From Clostridium felsineum DSM 794 (GTDB lineage: Bacteria > Bacillota > Clostridia > Clostridiales > Clostridiaceae): a stretch of DNA of 64,000 nt. Position 1 is the stretch's first letter; the number at the start of each line of letters is the position of its first letter. Shown piece after piece: positions 17,224-26,320 of the stretch. A program made the position numbers and the translations under genes. The notes below the pieces were generated by a model that had not been told where the DNA came from, searched no databases, and was given only the letters and a program-made list of their open reading frames with translations. Where the stretch lies: assembly GCF_002006355.2 (NCBI RefSeq), contig NZ_CP096980.1:1-64000 (forward strand). The letters run 5' to 3'.

Positions 17224-18685
17224 CAATTAAACACTCCCTAATTATTGCATCCTCACTACATTCACTGCATGTAGAATATTCCGCATTAATTTTATCTAGT
17301 TCTTGTCCTGTTATGGGGCCTATTGCAATTATTTTCTTTTCACATATAGCCATTTCTCCAAAAATAGCTATCATGTTCTTAACTGTTGAAGGGCTTGTAA
17401 ATATTATAGTATCTACATTTGAAAAAGCCTTCTTGTCATGAACCGTTCCTTCAATTGTTTCATATATAAAACATTCATCTACATTGCAACCCAAAGTTAA
17501 AAGCTCTTCCTTTATATATTTTCTGGAATTTTTACTTCTAGGAATAAATATATTATGTTCTTTTTTTATAATTCCTTTAATATCCTCAAAAAGACTTTCT
17601 CCAGTATGCTTTCTAGATATTATTTCAGGAACAATTCCCCTATTTTTAAGAGCCTTAGCTGTGGCATTTCCTATAACAGCAAACTTAGACTTTATTTTTC
17701 TTACATCATAGTCCTTTGATATAAGATAATCAAACAAAATATTCACTGCATTAACGCTAGTTAAAATTATATATTCATATTCAGATACTTTATCCAAATA
17801 CTTATCTAAGTTTGAAGCAGTACTTTTTATTTCTATTGAGTGAACCTCTGTAACCTCTGCTCCTAAATCAATAAGTTTTTTTCTCATAACTTCACTTTGA
17901 TTTTTAGCTCTGGTTATACATATATTTTTTCCAAAGAGAGGTTTTTTCTCATACCAATCAAGCTTTTCATTGAAATTAATAACATCTCCAACTACTATTA
18001 TACATGGAGAGGTTATTTTAGCTTCTTCACATTTACTCTTTATATCAACAAGTGTTCCTACTGCTTTTTTCTGAAGACTAGTAGTTCCTCTCATAACCAC
18101 CGCACATGGTGTATTAGAGTTCATTCCATTCTCCATTAATTTCTTTGTTATATTATCTAGCTGTCTATAACCCATTAAAAATATAAGTGTACCATCAATT
18201 TTAGCCGCTGCTTCAAAGTTTATATCGTCATCGTTTGCAGTTTTTGCTGTAAATACATGAAAGCTTCTAGCTACCTTTCTATGTGTTACAGGAATTCCTG
18301 CATAGTTTAACACTGCTACAGGTGACGTAACTCCGGGAACAACCTCAAACTCTATATTTTCCTTAAGAAGACTTAATGCCTCTTCGCCTCCCCTTCCAAA
18401 TATATAGGGATCTCCACCTTTTATTCTTCCAACAATGTGTCCTTCCTTGGCTAACTTTACTATCATTTCATTTATTTCATCTTGAGTTTTATAGTGACAT
18501 CCAGGCTCTTTTCCACAATAGTAAACTTCACAGGTTTCATTTAAGTATTTTAATATTCCTTGTCCTACTAGCCTATCATAAAGTACAACTGTACATTCTT
18601 TAATCCTTCTTATTGCCTTTAAAGTTATTAGTTCTTCTTCTCCAGGACCTGCTCCTATTATATAAGCCTTAACTTTATTTTTCAT
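17213..18685 (-). CDS. uroporphyrinogen-III C-methyltransferase / uroporphyrinogen-III synthase fusion
   Basis: This bifunctional protein of about 490 residues joins CobA and HemD. The N-terminal methyltransferase (residues 1-245) shows the SAM motifs AYIIGAGPGEEELITLKA and RIKGGDPYIFGRGGEEAL and makes precorrin-2. The C-terminal domain (about 255-490) is a HemD-type synthase with ILTSVNAVNILF and TIIFTSPSTVKNMI. The start is the ATG at 18685, which follows GGAGG at ideal spacing, not the upstream one. Clostridia commonly carry this fusion. The product feeds sirohaem and cobalamin. Confidence 0.93.
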   Translation of the reverse strand: MKNKVKAYIIGAGPGEEELITLKAIRRIKECTVVLYDRLVGQGILKYLNETCEVYYCGKEPGCHYKTQDEINEMIVKLAKEGHIVGRIKGGDPYIFGRGGEEALSLLKENIEFEVVPGVTSPVAVLNYAGIPVTHRKVARSFHVFTAKTANDDDINFEAAAKIDGTLIFLMGYRQLDNITKKLMENGMNSNTPCAVVMRGTTSLQKKAVGTLVDIKSKCEEAKITSPCIIVVGDVINFNEKLDWYEKKPLFGKNICITRAKNQSEVMRKKLIDLGAEVTEVHSIEIKSTASNLDKYLDKVSEYEYIILTSVNAVNILFDYLISKDYDVRKIKSKFAVIGNATAKALKNRGIVPEIISRKHTGESLFEDIKGIIKKEHNIFIPRSKNSRKYIKEELLTLGCNVDECFIYETIEGTVHDKKAFSNVDTIIFTSPSTVKNMIAIFGEMAICEKKIIAIGPITGQELDKINAEYSTCSECSEDAIIRECLIDEK

Positions 18686-19559
18686 TGCCTTCCTCCAAAA
18701 TATTTTGTGCAAGTGTTTCTCCCAATTTTACATAATCATCTATATCTCCACTTACAGCTTTCTTTATCCTTTTTCCATTAACTTCGTAAAATCCTAGCAC
18801 TTTCATTTTTCCGTTTACTATTTCAGCATAGGCTCCAAGGGTAGAATGACAGTCACCATTTAATGCTTTCATAAAGCTTCTCTCTGCTTCAACACATTTT
18901 CTACTTTCAGCATTATTAAGCTTTCTAAATAGGTCTGCATTTTTATTATCTTTCTTTATCTCTATTCCAAGCGCACCCTGTCCAACCGCTGGAATCATTT
19001 CTTCTATAGAAAAATAGTCTGTAATTATATTTTCCATGTTAAGTCTCTTAAGCCCTGCTGCTGCAAGTATTATGCCATCTAGTTTTTCTTCTTCCATCTT
19101 CCTAAGCCTAGTTTGAACGTTACCTCGTATAGGCACAACTTTTATATCATCTCTAAGCATTTTGAGCTGGGCTGCTCTTCTATTGCTACTAGTTCCTATA
19201 ACTGCACCATTTTTTAGATCTTTAAAATGAACCCCTTCTCTAGCTACAAACACATCTCGTACATCATTCTTTAAAGTAACTGCTGCTATTTCAAACATAT
19301 CTGGCACCTCAAACGGAACATCCTTCATACTATGAACTGCCGCGTCAGCATCGCCCTTTAAAAGAATTTTTTCTATGTCCTTTATAAAGAGACCTTTTCC
19401 ACCTATATCGGCTAATGATTTATCAAGAATTTTATCTCCTAAAGTATCCATTAACAGCTTCTCACTTGAAATTTTATATTTATTCTCTAATAAATCCATT
19501 ACAAGTTCTGTTTGTACCTGTGCAAGCTTGCTTTTTCTTGTTGCTATAATAAGCTTCAT
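18675..19559 (-). CDS. hemC: hydroxymethylbilane synthase (porphobilinogen deaminase)
   Basis: HemC polymerises four porphobilinogens into hydroxymethylbilane. The 294-residue protein begins MKLIIATRKSKLAQVQTELV. It has the AAVHSMKDVPFE and GTSSNRRAAQL blocks, and the dipyrromethane cofactor cysteine in LNGDCHSTLGAYA near residue 236. It overlaps the next gene by 11 bp and follows the precorrin-2 dehydrogenase gene by 17 bp. Confidence 0.96.
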   Translation of the reverse strand: MKLIIATRKSKLAQVQTELVMDLLENKYKISSEKLLMDTLGDKILDKSLADIGGKGLFIKDIEKILLKGDADAAVHSMKDVPFEVPDMFEIAAVTLKNDVRDVFVAREGVHFKDLKNGAVIGTSSNRRAAQLKMLRDDIKVVPIRGNVQTRLRKMEEEKLDGIILAAAGLKRLNMENIITDYFSIEEMIPAVGQGALGIEIKKDNKNADLFRKLNNAESRKCVEAERSFMKALNGDCHSTLGAYAEIVNGKMKVLGFYEVNGKRIKKAVSGDIDDYVKLGETLAQNILEEGNEK

Positions 19560-19576
19560 TCTACATTTCTCCCTAT

Positions 19577-20221
19577 TTATAATTCTCTATAAAATATTTG
19601 AAGTACTATATCCGCTTTTCCTTTATTATAAAAGAAATAAAAATCATCTGAGCAAATAAAACTCATAACTTCTCTTTTGCTACTTACTTTAATTTTATTT
19701 CTTATCTTTGCTGTATATTCTGAAAAATCCTCATACTTTTTAAGATACATCATAGCTTTATCTAAAATGTATTTTGAAGTTTTGGGACTCTTCTCATTTG
19801 TTTTAATTGAAAGAGAAAATACTCTTGAAGCCTTTTGATAAGGAACAATATATAATCCTTGTTCTGGCTCACTACAATCCATATAAAGCTTATTTATATC
19901 ATCACAATCCTGTCTTATAATTTCATTTAGTTTTAAGTCATTTGTAGCTATAACTACCAAGTGATGCTCTTTTATATATTCCTTTTTATATTCACCTTGG
20001 ATTAATTTTATATTAGAGAGATCTTCAAGGTTTTTAAGTTCTTTTATGAAAGCTTTGGAAACCACAGTTATTGAGCATCCTCTTTTTATAAAGTTTTTCA
20101 CTTTTATATATGCTGCATTTCCGCCCCCAACAACTAAAAGCTTAATTTTATGTGAAATTAGTGATATAAAGGAATTTTCTAATTCTCTTTCTGAAATATC
20201 TTTCTTATTATCTTTAAGCAA
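19577..20221 (-). CDS. precorrin-2 dehydrogenase / sirohydrochlorin ferrochelatase-like (Met8/SirC type)
   Basis: The 214-residue protein has an NAD-binding motif LLVVGGGNAAYIKVKNFIKRG and the downstream LVVIATNDLKLNEIIRQDC typical of the CysG N-terminal or Met8 family. It oxidises precorrin-2 to sirohydrochlorin on the way to sirohaem. The nucleotide-binding glycines (GGGNAA) differ slightly from the GGGxVA consensus. The start is a TTG inside the end of hemA (43-bp overlap), with a GGAGAGG site closer than ideal, so the start is uncertain. Its partner for iron insertion may be the same protein. Confidence 0.85.
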   Translation of the reverse strand: MLKDNKKDISERELENSFISLISHKIKLLVVGGGNAAYIKVKNFIKRGCSITVVSKAFIKELKNLEDLSNIKLIQGEYKKEYIKEHHLVVIATNDLKLNEIIRQDCDDINKLYMDCSEPEQGLYIVPYQKASRVFSLSIKTNEKSPKTSKYILDKAMMYLKKYEDFSEYTAKIRNKIKVSSKREVMSFICSDDFYFFYNKGKADIVLQIFYREL

Positions 20222-21375
20222 TCCTCTCCACGCCCCTTTAATTGCTCCTCTTTAAGTACTTCTATAGCTCTATTTATATAGGCATCTGACGTACTTTTTA
20301 TCATGGTGTGTGCTAAGAGATCATTATCCTTTGTGGCCTTTTTATTTTTAAAGCTCTCGTACCTTTTTTTGTATATACTTTCACCATATTTCTTCATTTC
20401 TATAATATCAGGAACTATTTCTTTAAGCTTTTTCCAATTATAAAATTGTAATAAATACTTATCCATTATATATCTATTTTCTATCATTATTTCTTTTCTC
20501 TTGTGCTTATTATCGTTATCTATTATACTTATTTGATCTATATCGTATATTTCAATATTGTTTCTGCTATATAAAGAATCCTCAACATCTCTTGGAACTG
20601 CTAAGTCAAAAATGGTGAACTCTTTTTCCGGAAGCTCATTTTCCCATATTACGGGATGTGGTGCTGATGTACAGGAAATCATACATTCTACATCTTCATA
20701 GTAATTATTCTTTTCATGGAAGGATACAACCCTTACCCTATCATCATCTATATTTACAACAGCTTTATTTCTGACAACAATATATAAAATATCAAAAGCA
20801 CCTGATAATATATATTTACAAACTAAAGAGCCTACATCTCCAAAACCCAAAACCATAAATCTTTTTAAATTGTTTTTTCTACCCTCATTAACTGCTATTG
20901 ATGCCGAAGATACAGGAATTCTATTAAGCTTAGCTCCTGTTCTAAACTCCTTTCCGCAGGTTATCACAAGCTGAAAAAGCTTTTTTAATTCACTTTCTAC
21001 TGTCTTAGCTTTTAGTGCTGTATTATATGCATTTTTTACTTGTCCTAATATTTGATCCTCTCCTAAAATAAGAGAATCAAAACCGCACGAAACCTCCATT
21101 AAGTGATTTATAGCTTCATCTCCTTCATAATAAAAGAAATTATCTAGAGATGCACTATTCCATCCTAATTTATAAAAAATTTCATTTATAATTTGCTCTT
21201 TATCCTTATTGCTATTAAAATATATTTCCGTCCTATTACATGTACTTAATATAACAACTTCATGACATACTTCCTTTAAAAGTATATCTTTATCTTCTAT
21301 TCTCTTTTCTATTATTGAAAATTTTTCTCTCACTTCAACCTTTAAATCTTTTTTTAACCCTAAAAGCTGTATCAT
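20179..21375 (-). CDS. hemA: glutamyl-tRNA reductase
   Basis: HemA reduces glutamyl-tRNA to glutamate-1-semialdehyde. The protein has about 398 residues from the ATG at 21375. The catalytic cysteine is in STCNRTEIYF, and SLILGEDQILGQVKNAY and the Rossmann motif VLGFGDVGSLVC follow. The fourth block (ISCTSAPHPVI) is present. This is the first gene of the operon. The AGGAGGG site lies about 40 nt upstream of this ATG, so the ATG itself has only a weak GCGGA site; translation may be limited. Confidence 0.94.
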   Translation of the reverse strand: MIQLLGLKKDLKVEVREKFSIIEKRIEDKDILLKEVCHEVVILSTCNRTEIYFNSNKDKEQIINEIFYKLGWNSASLDNFFYYEGDEAINHLMEVSCGFDSLILGEDQILGQVKNAYNTALKAKTVESELKKLFQLVITCGKEFRTGAKLNRIPVSSASIAVNEGRKNNLKRFMVLGFGDVGSLVCKYILSGAFDILYIVVRNKAVVNIDDDRVRVVSFHEKNNYYEDVECMISCTSAPHPVIWENELPEKEFTIFDLAVPRDVEDSLYSRNNIEIYDIDQISIIDNDNKHKRKEIMIENRYIMDKYLLQFYNWKKLKEIVPDIIEMKKYGESIYKKRYESFKNKKATKDNDLLAHTMIKSTSDAYINRAIEVLKEEQLKGRGEDCLKIIRKIFQKEN

Positions 21376-21446
21376 AAATTTCCGCAATAAATTAATTTAA
21401 AGCGGTCTCCCTCCTAGCCTTTATATATTGTACTAAACCTATCTAC

Positions 21447-21475
21447 ATTATATACTTTGAGAAGTTAATAAACAA
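21447..21475 (-). promoter_or_regulatory. hemA operon promoter
   Basis: Minus-strand -35 TTGTTT (21470-21475), 17-nt spacer and -10 TATAAT (21447-21452) predict a start near 21440. Confidence 0.6.
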
Positions 21476-21498
21476 CCGCATATAATGCCCTTTAATAT

Positions 21499-21536
21499 AA
21501 GTTTAGGGAAATCGATATATTGATTTCCCTAAACTT
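21499..21536 (-). terminator. terminator after the sulfite reductase gene
   Basis: A 15-bp perfect stem (AAGTTTAGGGAAATC / GATTTCCCTAAACTT) lies 3 bp beyond the stop codon of the gene. Confidence 0.75.
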
Positions 21537-21538
21537 TA

Positions 21539-23089
21539 TTATACTAGATATTTATTTATGATACTTTTAGCTTTCTTATCATTATTTTCAATCCAGCTAT
21601 AAAACTCCTCTTTATCTTCATGAACACTTACTGCAAGCTCATACAACAACTCAGGTACCTTTTCCTTTAAAACATCTCCTACATAGTCTCCAAGTCTTGT
21701 TTCTGTACTCTTTAACTTTCCATTAAGATGTAATTCAAAAGCATCTTTAACTTCTTCATCTACTCTCTTCTTTTTGCCGCAAAAGCCTATGGTTCCTATT
21801 TCATGACAGCCACAAGAATTGGTACATCCAGATATACGAATTGATGGAAGTACATCATACCCAAAATTCTTATCTTCAAAGTATTTCAATACACTTTTTA
21901 ACGTATCTTGACTATCTAAAAGTCCGATTTGGCAAGTAGGTACACCTATACACGCAGTTGAATATTGGAGTTTTGTATTGCCTCCTATATGCTCTGTTAA
22001 TGCAAGAATTTTTTCAGCTTCATCTCCATTTAAATTCCTTACATAGAAGCCTTCTGTCATTGATGTTCTTATTTCCACATCTTCAATATTCTTTGTAGCT
22101 TCTAGAATATTTTCTAAATCAGAAGTTTTAAGAATTCCCCCAACTGGATGAACGTAAACACTGTATAGCCCTTCTTGCTTTTGGCTTATAAGTCTCTTAT
22201 TTTCTACCTTAGCCTCTGAACCTACTTTTTCATAAGCTTTTTTATCTATGTTTAAATCAAGTTTTTCTTCTTTCTTTACTTCTGATAAATACTTACTGTA
22301 ACAATCTACAAAAGCTTCTTCTCCCATTCTATCTAGTATATATCTTATACGAGCTCTTGACTTATTTTTGTAGTCTCCCTCGTTTATAAATAGTCTTGTC
22401 ATAGCCTCTACATGGTACAAAACATCCTTTGGCTCTATAAGCTCTTTATATGGTGCCGCAACTTTAGAATCCCTTCCAAGTCCTCCGCCTATATATACCC
22501 TAAAATATTCATGGTTATTTTCTTTAACTGCTAAAAATCCAAGATCCGCAACAGTTGCATGTCCCATGTCTTCAATGCTGCTTGAGAAGGCTACCTTTAA
22601 TTTTCTAGGAAGCTTGTACGTATGTATTTTCTGCATAAAATGCCTTCCTACTTCTGATGCGTAAGGTGATACATCAAAGGCTTCTTCCTTATCCACTCCA
22701 CTTAAAGGTGAAATTGCAACATTTCTTGGGAAATTTCCTCCTGCTCCTCTTGTGTACAGTCCTTTTTTTATTCCTTCTTCCATCATATCACAGACAGCAT
22801 CAATAGAAATGCCATGAAGTTGAATAGCTTGACGTGTTGTAAGATGAATTGAATTAAGTTCATATCTATTAGCAAAATCCCTAATAAGTTCAAGATTTTT
22901 TCTTGAGGCTATTCCAGATGGTATCCTAAATCTTATCATAAATTCTTTTCCGTTTCTATGAGCGTACACCCCCATACCACCTGAAGCTCCTTTAAAATCC
23001 ATTTTACCTACTTTTCCATCTAAGAAATCATGTCCAAGCTTTCTAAAATCGTCAATCTCACTTAGTAAAACTTCATTTAATTCTTTCAT
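21539..23089 (-). CDS. sirohaem-dependent sulfite/nitrite reductase, ferredoxin type
   Basis: The enzyme reduces sulfite to sulfide (or nitrite to ammonia) using ferredoxin. The 516-residue protein starts at the ATG 23089, 8 nt after AGGAG; the longer upstream reading lacks a site. It shows the ASGGMGVYAHRNGKEFMIRFRIPSG start of the NirA/CysI family. The sirohaem-4Fe-4S ligand cysteines are in ACIGVPTCQIG and SGCTNSCGCHEIG near residues 385-430. Next to sirohaem biosynthesis and the sulfate operon, sulfite reduction is the most likely role. It stands alone on the minus strand, divergent from a LysR regulator. Confidence 0.9.
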   Translation of the reverse strand: MKELNEVLLSEIDDFRKLGHDFLDGKVGKMDFKGASGGMGVYAHRNGKEFMIRFRIPSGIASRKNLELIRDFANRYELNSIHLTTRQAIQLHGISIDAVCDMMEEGIKKGLYTRGAGGNFPRNVAISPLSGVDKEEAFDVSPYASEVGRHFMQKIHTYKLPRKLKVAFSSSIEDMGHATVADLGFLAVKENNHEYFRVYIGGGLGRDSKVAAPYKELIEPKDVLYHVEAMTRLFINEGDYKNKSRARIRYILDRMGEEAFVDCYSKYLSEVKKEEKLDLNIDKKAYEKVGSEAKVENKRLISQKQEGLYSVYVHPVGGILKTSDLENILEATKNIEDVEIRTSMTEGFYVRNLNGDEAEKILALTEHIGGNTKLQYSTACIGVPTCQIGLLDSQDTLKSVLKYFEDKNFGYDVLPSIRISGCTNSCGCHEIGTIGFCGKKKRVDEEVKDAFELHLNGKLKSTETRLGDYVGDVLKEKVPELLYELAVSVHEDKEEFYSWIENNDKKAKSIINKYLV

Positions 23090-23162
23090 ATTATAATCTC
23101 CTACCTTATTTTCAGTATTTATTTGCACTGTTATTATAAATATAGTATACTTTGTTTCAATC

Positions 23163-23197
23163 AATAAGTATAATATGCATTTTTTATTATACCTATT
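23163..23197. promoter_or_regulatory. inverted repeat between sulfite reductase and lysR-type gene
   Basis: Arms AATAAGTATAAT and ATTATACCTATT are separated by 11 nt, with one mismatch. The symmetric T-N11-A spacing is typical of a LysR-type operator. It lies in the divergent gap, so the adjacent regulator may use it to control both genes. Confidence 0.55.
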
Positions 23198-23223
23198 AGT
23201 ATTCGTTATAGGTGGTGAATTTC

Positions 23224-24096
23224 TTGATAGAAGAATTAAAAACCTTTATTGCTGTGGTAGATAAAAAAAGCTTTACTAAGGCAGCAAAGGCTGTAAACAT
23301 ATCACAACCAGGAGTAAGTCTTCATATATCTCATTTAGAAAAATACTTTGGCACAAAGCTAATAGAACGTTCTAACAAGCAACGTAATATTTTCGTTACG
23401 AGTACTGGAAAAATACTCTACACACGTGCAAAACAAATGTTATCACTTTTAAATGAAACAAAAGAAGAACTTAATAGTTACATGGATTCTCCTTCAGGTA
23501 CATTAAAGGTAGGTGCTAGTATGACTATAGGTGAATTTATACTTCCCAAAATGCTAGGAGATTTTATAAAAGAATATCCTAATATTAAAGTAGAGGTTAC
23601 TATAGAAAATACAAAACACGTGTATAATAAATTTAAAAACTATGATATTGATATAGCTTTAATTGAAGGTACTGTTCCTCTAGAGAACTACACCCTAAAA
23701 AATTTTTACAAGGACACCATGGTAGTGGTTTGTCCAAATTCTTTTAAATATAATAAAAATGTTAAATTAAATAAATTCTTATCTAATCAAACCTGGATAC
23801 GTAGAGAAGAAGGTTCTGGAACTGGTGAAAATTTAAATACCTTTTTAAATATTCAAAATATCTACCCTAAAAATATAATAATTTTGGGAAGTAATTATGC
23901 AATTAAACAAGCAGTAATAAACAATTTGGGAATTACTCTTATTTCTTCACTTGTAGTAATGGAGGATATACAAAGTAAAGCTTTAAAAATAATTCCCACA
24001 AAAACAGCATATCATCGATATTTTTCATATTTATGTCATGAAAAGAGTTTGTCAAAAGCAGCTGAACTTTTTATAAACAAATTAAATAATCTATGA
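23224..24096 (+). CDS. LysR family transcription regulator, CysB-like context
   Basis: The protein has about 290 residues. The N-terminal helix-turn-helix (KTFIAVVDKKSFTKAAKAVNISQPGVSLHISHLE) is standard for LysR. The remainder is the inducer-binding domain with GASMTIGEFILPKMLGDFIKEYPNIKVEVTIEN. I chose the TTG at 23224, which follows AGGTGG at suitable distance, over the GTG at 23212, which has no site. Divergence from the sulfite reductase gene suggests it controls sulfur assimilation, but the effector is unknown. It converges on the DUF441 gene with a 6-bp overlap. Confidence 0.88.
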   Translation: MIEELKTFIAVVDKKSFTKAAKAVNISQPGVSLHISHLEKYFGTKLIERSNKQRNIFVTSTGKILYTRAKQMLSLLNETKEELNSYMDSPSGTLKVGASMTIGEFILPKMLGDFIKEYPNIKVEVTIENTKHVYNKFKNYDIDIALIEGTVPLENYTLKNFYKDTMVVVCPNSFKYNKNVKLNKFLSNQTWIRREEGSGTGENLNTFLNIQNIYPKNIIILGSNYAIKQAVINNLGITLISSLVVMEDIQSKALKIIPTKTAYHRYFSYLCHEKSLSKAAELFINKLNNL

Positions 24097-24558
24097 TTTT
24101 TTTACTGCCTTAACTATCAATGCTAAAATTCCTGATGTTATAAGTGGACCTACTGGAACTCCCCCTAAAAAAGCCGCTGCTGCTACAGAACCTAAAATAA
24201 GTGATGGCATAACATCACTATGCCCTTGAACTGTCAGATACTTAAGCCCCACTCCACTCAAATATGTGGTTAAGAAGGATAAAATAAGTGCAGTTATTCC
24301 AACAAAAGAAGTTAAATTATTTTTTATATCCACACTTTTTATATTTCCCTCTGCAATAGGTATAAGTATTGCTGCTATAAGTATAACTAATCCCCAAAAC
24401 ATTCCCTTGCTATTTAAATAAGGATAAATATACTTATCCACACCAAGAAGTTTAATAATTAATAAAAATGCTACTGAAATAGATACTGAAGTAGCCTTTC
24501 CTAATATTGATATACCAAGTATTACTACTAGAATTATATTAGCTTCCAATCCAATCAT
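24091..24558 (-). CDS. UPF0756 (DUF441) membrane protein
   Basis: The 155-residue protein is almost entirely hydrophobic, with about four membrane segments. It has the family pattern EANIILVVILGISILGKATS and the C-terminal LGGVPVGPLITSGILALIV. The family is conserved but functionally unknown. The start is either ATG 24558, whose GAGGA site touches it, or a TTG three codons in. It converges on the LysR gene. Three DnaA-box-like sequences lie just upstream. Confidence 0.8.
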   Translation of the reverse strand: MIGLEANIILVVILGISILGKATSVSISVAFLLIIKLLGVDKYIYPYLNSKGMFWGLVILIAAILIPIAEGNIKSVDIKNNLTSFVGITALILSFLTTYLSGVGLKYLTVQGHSDVMPSLILGSVAAAAFLGGVPVGPLITSGILALIVKAVKKS

Positions 24559-24611
24559 TCCTCAACAAGCTTACATTAATTATTATGCAAATTTTTATAA
24601 TATATTCAAAG

Positions 24612-24659
24612 TTATCCACAGGCTTAAATTTTTTTAGGATTTTATCAACATTATCCACA
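24612..24659. promoter_or_regulatory. cluster of three DnaA boxes
   Basis: Consensus TTATCCACA occurs at 24612-24620 and 24651-24659. A one-mismatch box, TTATCAACA (24642-24650), abuts the second one. All are in the same orientation. They lie between the UPF0756 gene and the ilvC terminator. No replication gene is near, so this looks like a DnaA-regulated or titrating site and not an origin. Confidence 0.6.
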
Positions 24660-24715
24660 GGGTATTGTCAATAACTATTTTTTATTTTTTGACTTTTTGC
24701 ACAATATAGTAATTT

Positions 24716-24760
24716 AAGGGTGTTTTAAAAATGATATTAATTCATTTTTAAAACACCCTT
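24716..24760 (-). terminator. terminator downstream of ilvC
   Basis: A 19-bp perfect stem (AAGGGTGTTTTAAAAATGA / TCATTTTTAAAACACCCTT) lies 76 bp after the ilvC stop. Confidence 0.75.
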
Positions 24761-24836
24761 ATGTAACACAATTTTAGTTTAAAGTTGCCCCTATTTAACT
24801 TTTACTAATTGTATTAAAGCCCCCTATAATTATCTA

Positions 24837-25850
24837 CTATTCGTTTGAAGGATTTTCTTTAATCCAGCTCATCATACTTCTAAGTCTCTTTCCTACTTTT
24901 TCTATTTCTCTATCTGCTTCTATTCTTCTTCTAGCATTGAATGCTGGTCTTCCAGTTTGGTTTTCAAGTAACCAGTTCTTAGCAAAAGTTCCATCTTGAA
25001 TTTCAGTAAGAACCTTCTTCATTTCTGCTTTTACGCTGTCATTTATTAATCTATTTCCTACAACGTAATCTCCGTACTCAGCAGTATCACTAATTGAATA
25101 TCTCATTCTAGCCATGCCGCCTTCGTACATTAAGTCAACTATCATTTTCATTTCATGGAAACACTCAAAATATGCATTTTCAGCTGAATATCCAGCTTCT
25201 CTTAATGTTTCATAACCTGCATTGATAAGTGCACAAATTCCACCACAAAGTACTGCTTGTTCTCCAAATAGATCTGTTTCTGTTTCAATTTTAAAGGTAG
25301 TATTCATAACTCCACCTTTAGTTCCGCCAATTCCTTTACCATAAGCTAAAGCTATTTCCTTACCCTTACCAGTATAATCTTGATATACTGCATAAAGACA
25401 AGGAACTCCTCCACCTTCTGTATATTGTCTTCTAACAATATGTCCTGGTCCCTTTGGCGCTATCATAAGTACATCTACATTCTTAGGTGGTACTATTTGA
25501 TTATAGTGTATATTAAAACCATGAGCGAAGAATAATGCATCTGAATCATCAAGATTATCCTTAATGCTCTCTTCGTATATTTTCTTTTGTTTTTCATCTG
25601 GCAATAGGATCATTATAACCTGTGCTTGTTTAACAGCATCTGCTACTTCATAAACTTTAAATCCATAATCTTCTGCAACTTTCCATGATTTACTGCCTTT
25701 ATATAATCCAACAATTACATTAAGTCCACTTTCTTTTAGATTTAATGCATGAGCATGTCCTTGGCTTCCAAAACCAATAATAGCTATTTTTTTATCCTTT
25801 AAATAATTTAAATCTGCATCTTCATCATAATAAACTTTTAACTCTTCCAT
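24837..25850 (-). CDS. ilvC: ketol-acid reductoisomerase
   Basis: IlvC isomerises and reduces acetolactate or acetohydroxybutyrate in isoleucine, valine and leucine synthesis. The 337-residue class I protein starts MEELKVYYDEDADLNYL. It has the NAD(P) motif AIIGFGSQGHAHALNLKESG, then MIAPKGPGHIVRRQY and the C-terminal metal-site residues ETDLFGEQAVLCGG and YFECFHEMKMIVDLMYEGG. It is a single gene controlled by a T-box leader. No other ilv or leu genes are in the window. Confidence 0.97.
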   Translation of the reverse strand: MEELKVYYDEDADLNYLKDKKIAIIGFGSQGHAHALNLKESGLNVIVGLYKGSKSWKVAEDYGFKVYEVADAVKQAQVIMILLPDEKQKKIYEESIKDNLDDSDALFFAHGFNIHYNQIVPPKNVDVLMIAPKGPGHIVRRQYTEGGGVPCLYAVYQDYTGKGKEIALAYGKGIGGTKGGVMNTTFKIETETDLFGEQAVLCGGICALINAGYETLREAGYSAENAYFECFHEMKMIVDLMYEGGMARMRYSISDTAEYGDYVVGNRLINDSVKAEMKKVLTEIQDGTFAKNWLLENQTGRPAFNARRRIEADREIEKVGKRLRSMMSWIKENPSNE

Positions 25851-26021
25851 TGTTATTCCTCCTAAAATATTATTTATAATAATTTGTTAATGTTGTACAT
25901 ATTATCGTCCTTCAATTGCATAAAAATTATGACAATTGAAATTTTGCGAATATTCCGTATGTTTGAATTGCACAAACCTTACAGAACTAAAATTAATTTA
26001 TGTATTTATAATTATATATAT

Positions 26022-26285
26022 AAAAAAACGGCCAAAATTCTCTGCTTGGGGCGAGAATTATTGGTCGCGCGGTACCACCCAAATTTTTTACTTAATATAA
26101 TAACGGCTTAAACCGGTAAAAGTCTACTAATTTCAACTTACGACTCTAAGGCGATTTTCAATAGCTATATTTATGAGCTCTCACCACCGCTCACTCTCTG
26201 GAAAATACTCACTATTTACTCTTCCTCTTCATTGTCTTTACACTTTAATATTATTTTTTTAATTGCTTACGAATATTTACTGTAT
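26022..26285 (-). promoter_or_regulatory. T-box riboswitch controlling ilvC, Ile specifier likely
   Basis: The minus-strand RNA has the diagnostic T-box sequence GGGTGGTACCGCG (26067-26080). It is followed by a terminator hairpin (GAGAATTATTGGTC / GGCCAAAATTCTC, 26030-26066) ending in seven Ts. Upstream stem I contains AGAGAG and GAGCGGTGGTGAGAGCTC motifs. The specifier region GAAAATCGCCTTAGAGT offers the codon AUC (26153-26155), matching tRNA-Ile. Uncharged tRNA-Ile would thus allow ilvC expression. A further leader stretch of about 170 nt to ilvC holds nothing I recognise. Confidence 0.92.
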
Positions 26286-26291
26286 GTGACG

Positions 26292-26320
26292 ATAATAATA
26301 CCTAATTGATTTAATGTCAA
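26292..26320 (-). promoter_or_regulatory. ilvC promoter
   Basis: Minus-strand -35 TTGACA (26315-26320), 17-nt spacer and -10 TATTAT (26292-26297) place the T-box transcript start near 26285. A short open frame over this region (26267-26449) is not a gene. Confidence 0.75.

Noticed and set aside
24612..24659. Chromosomal or plasmid origin
   Set aside because: There are only three boxes, no AT-rich unwinding array tied to them and no replication gene nearby.
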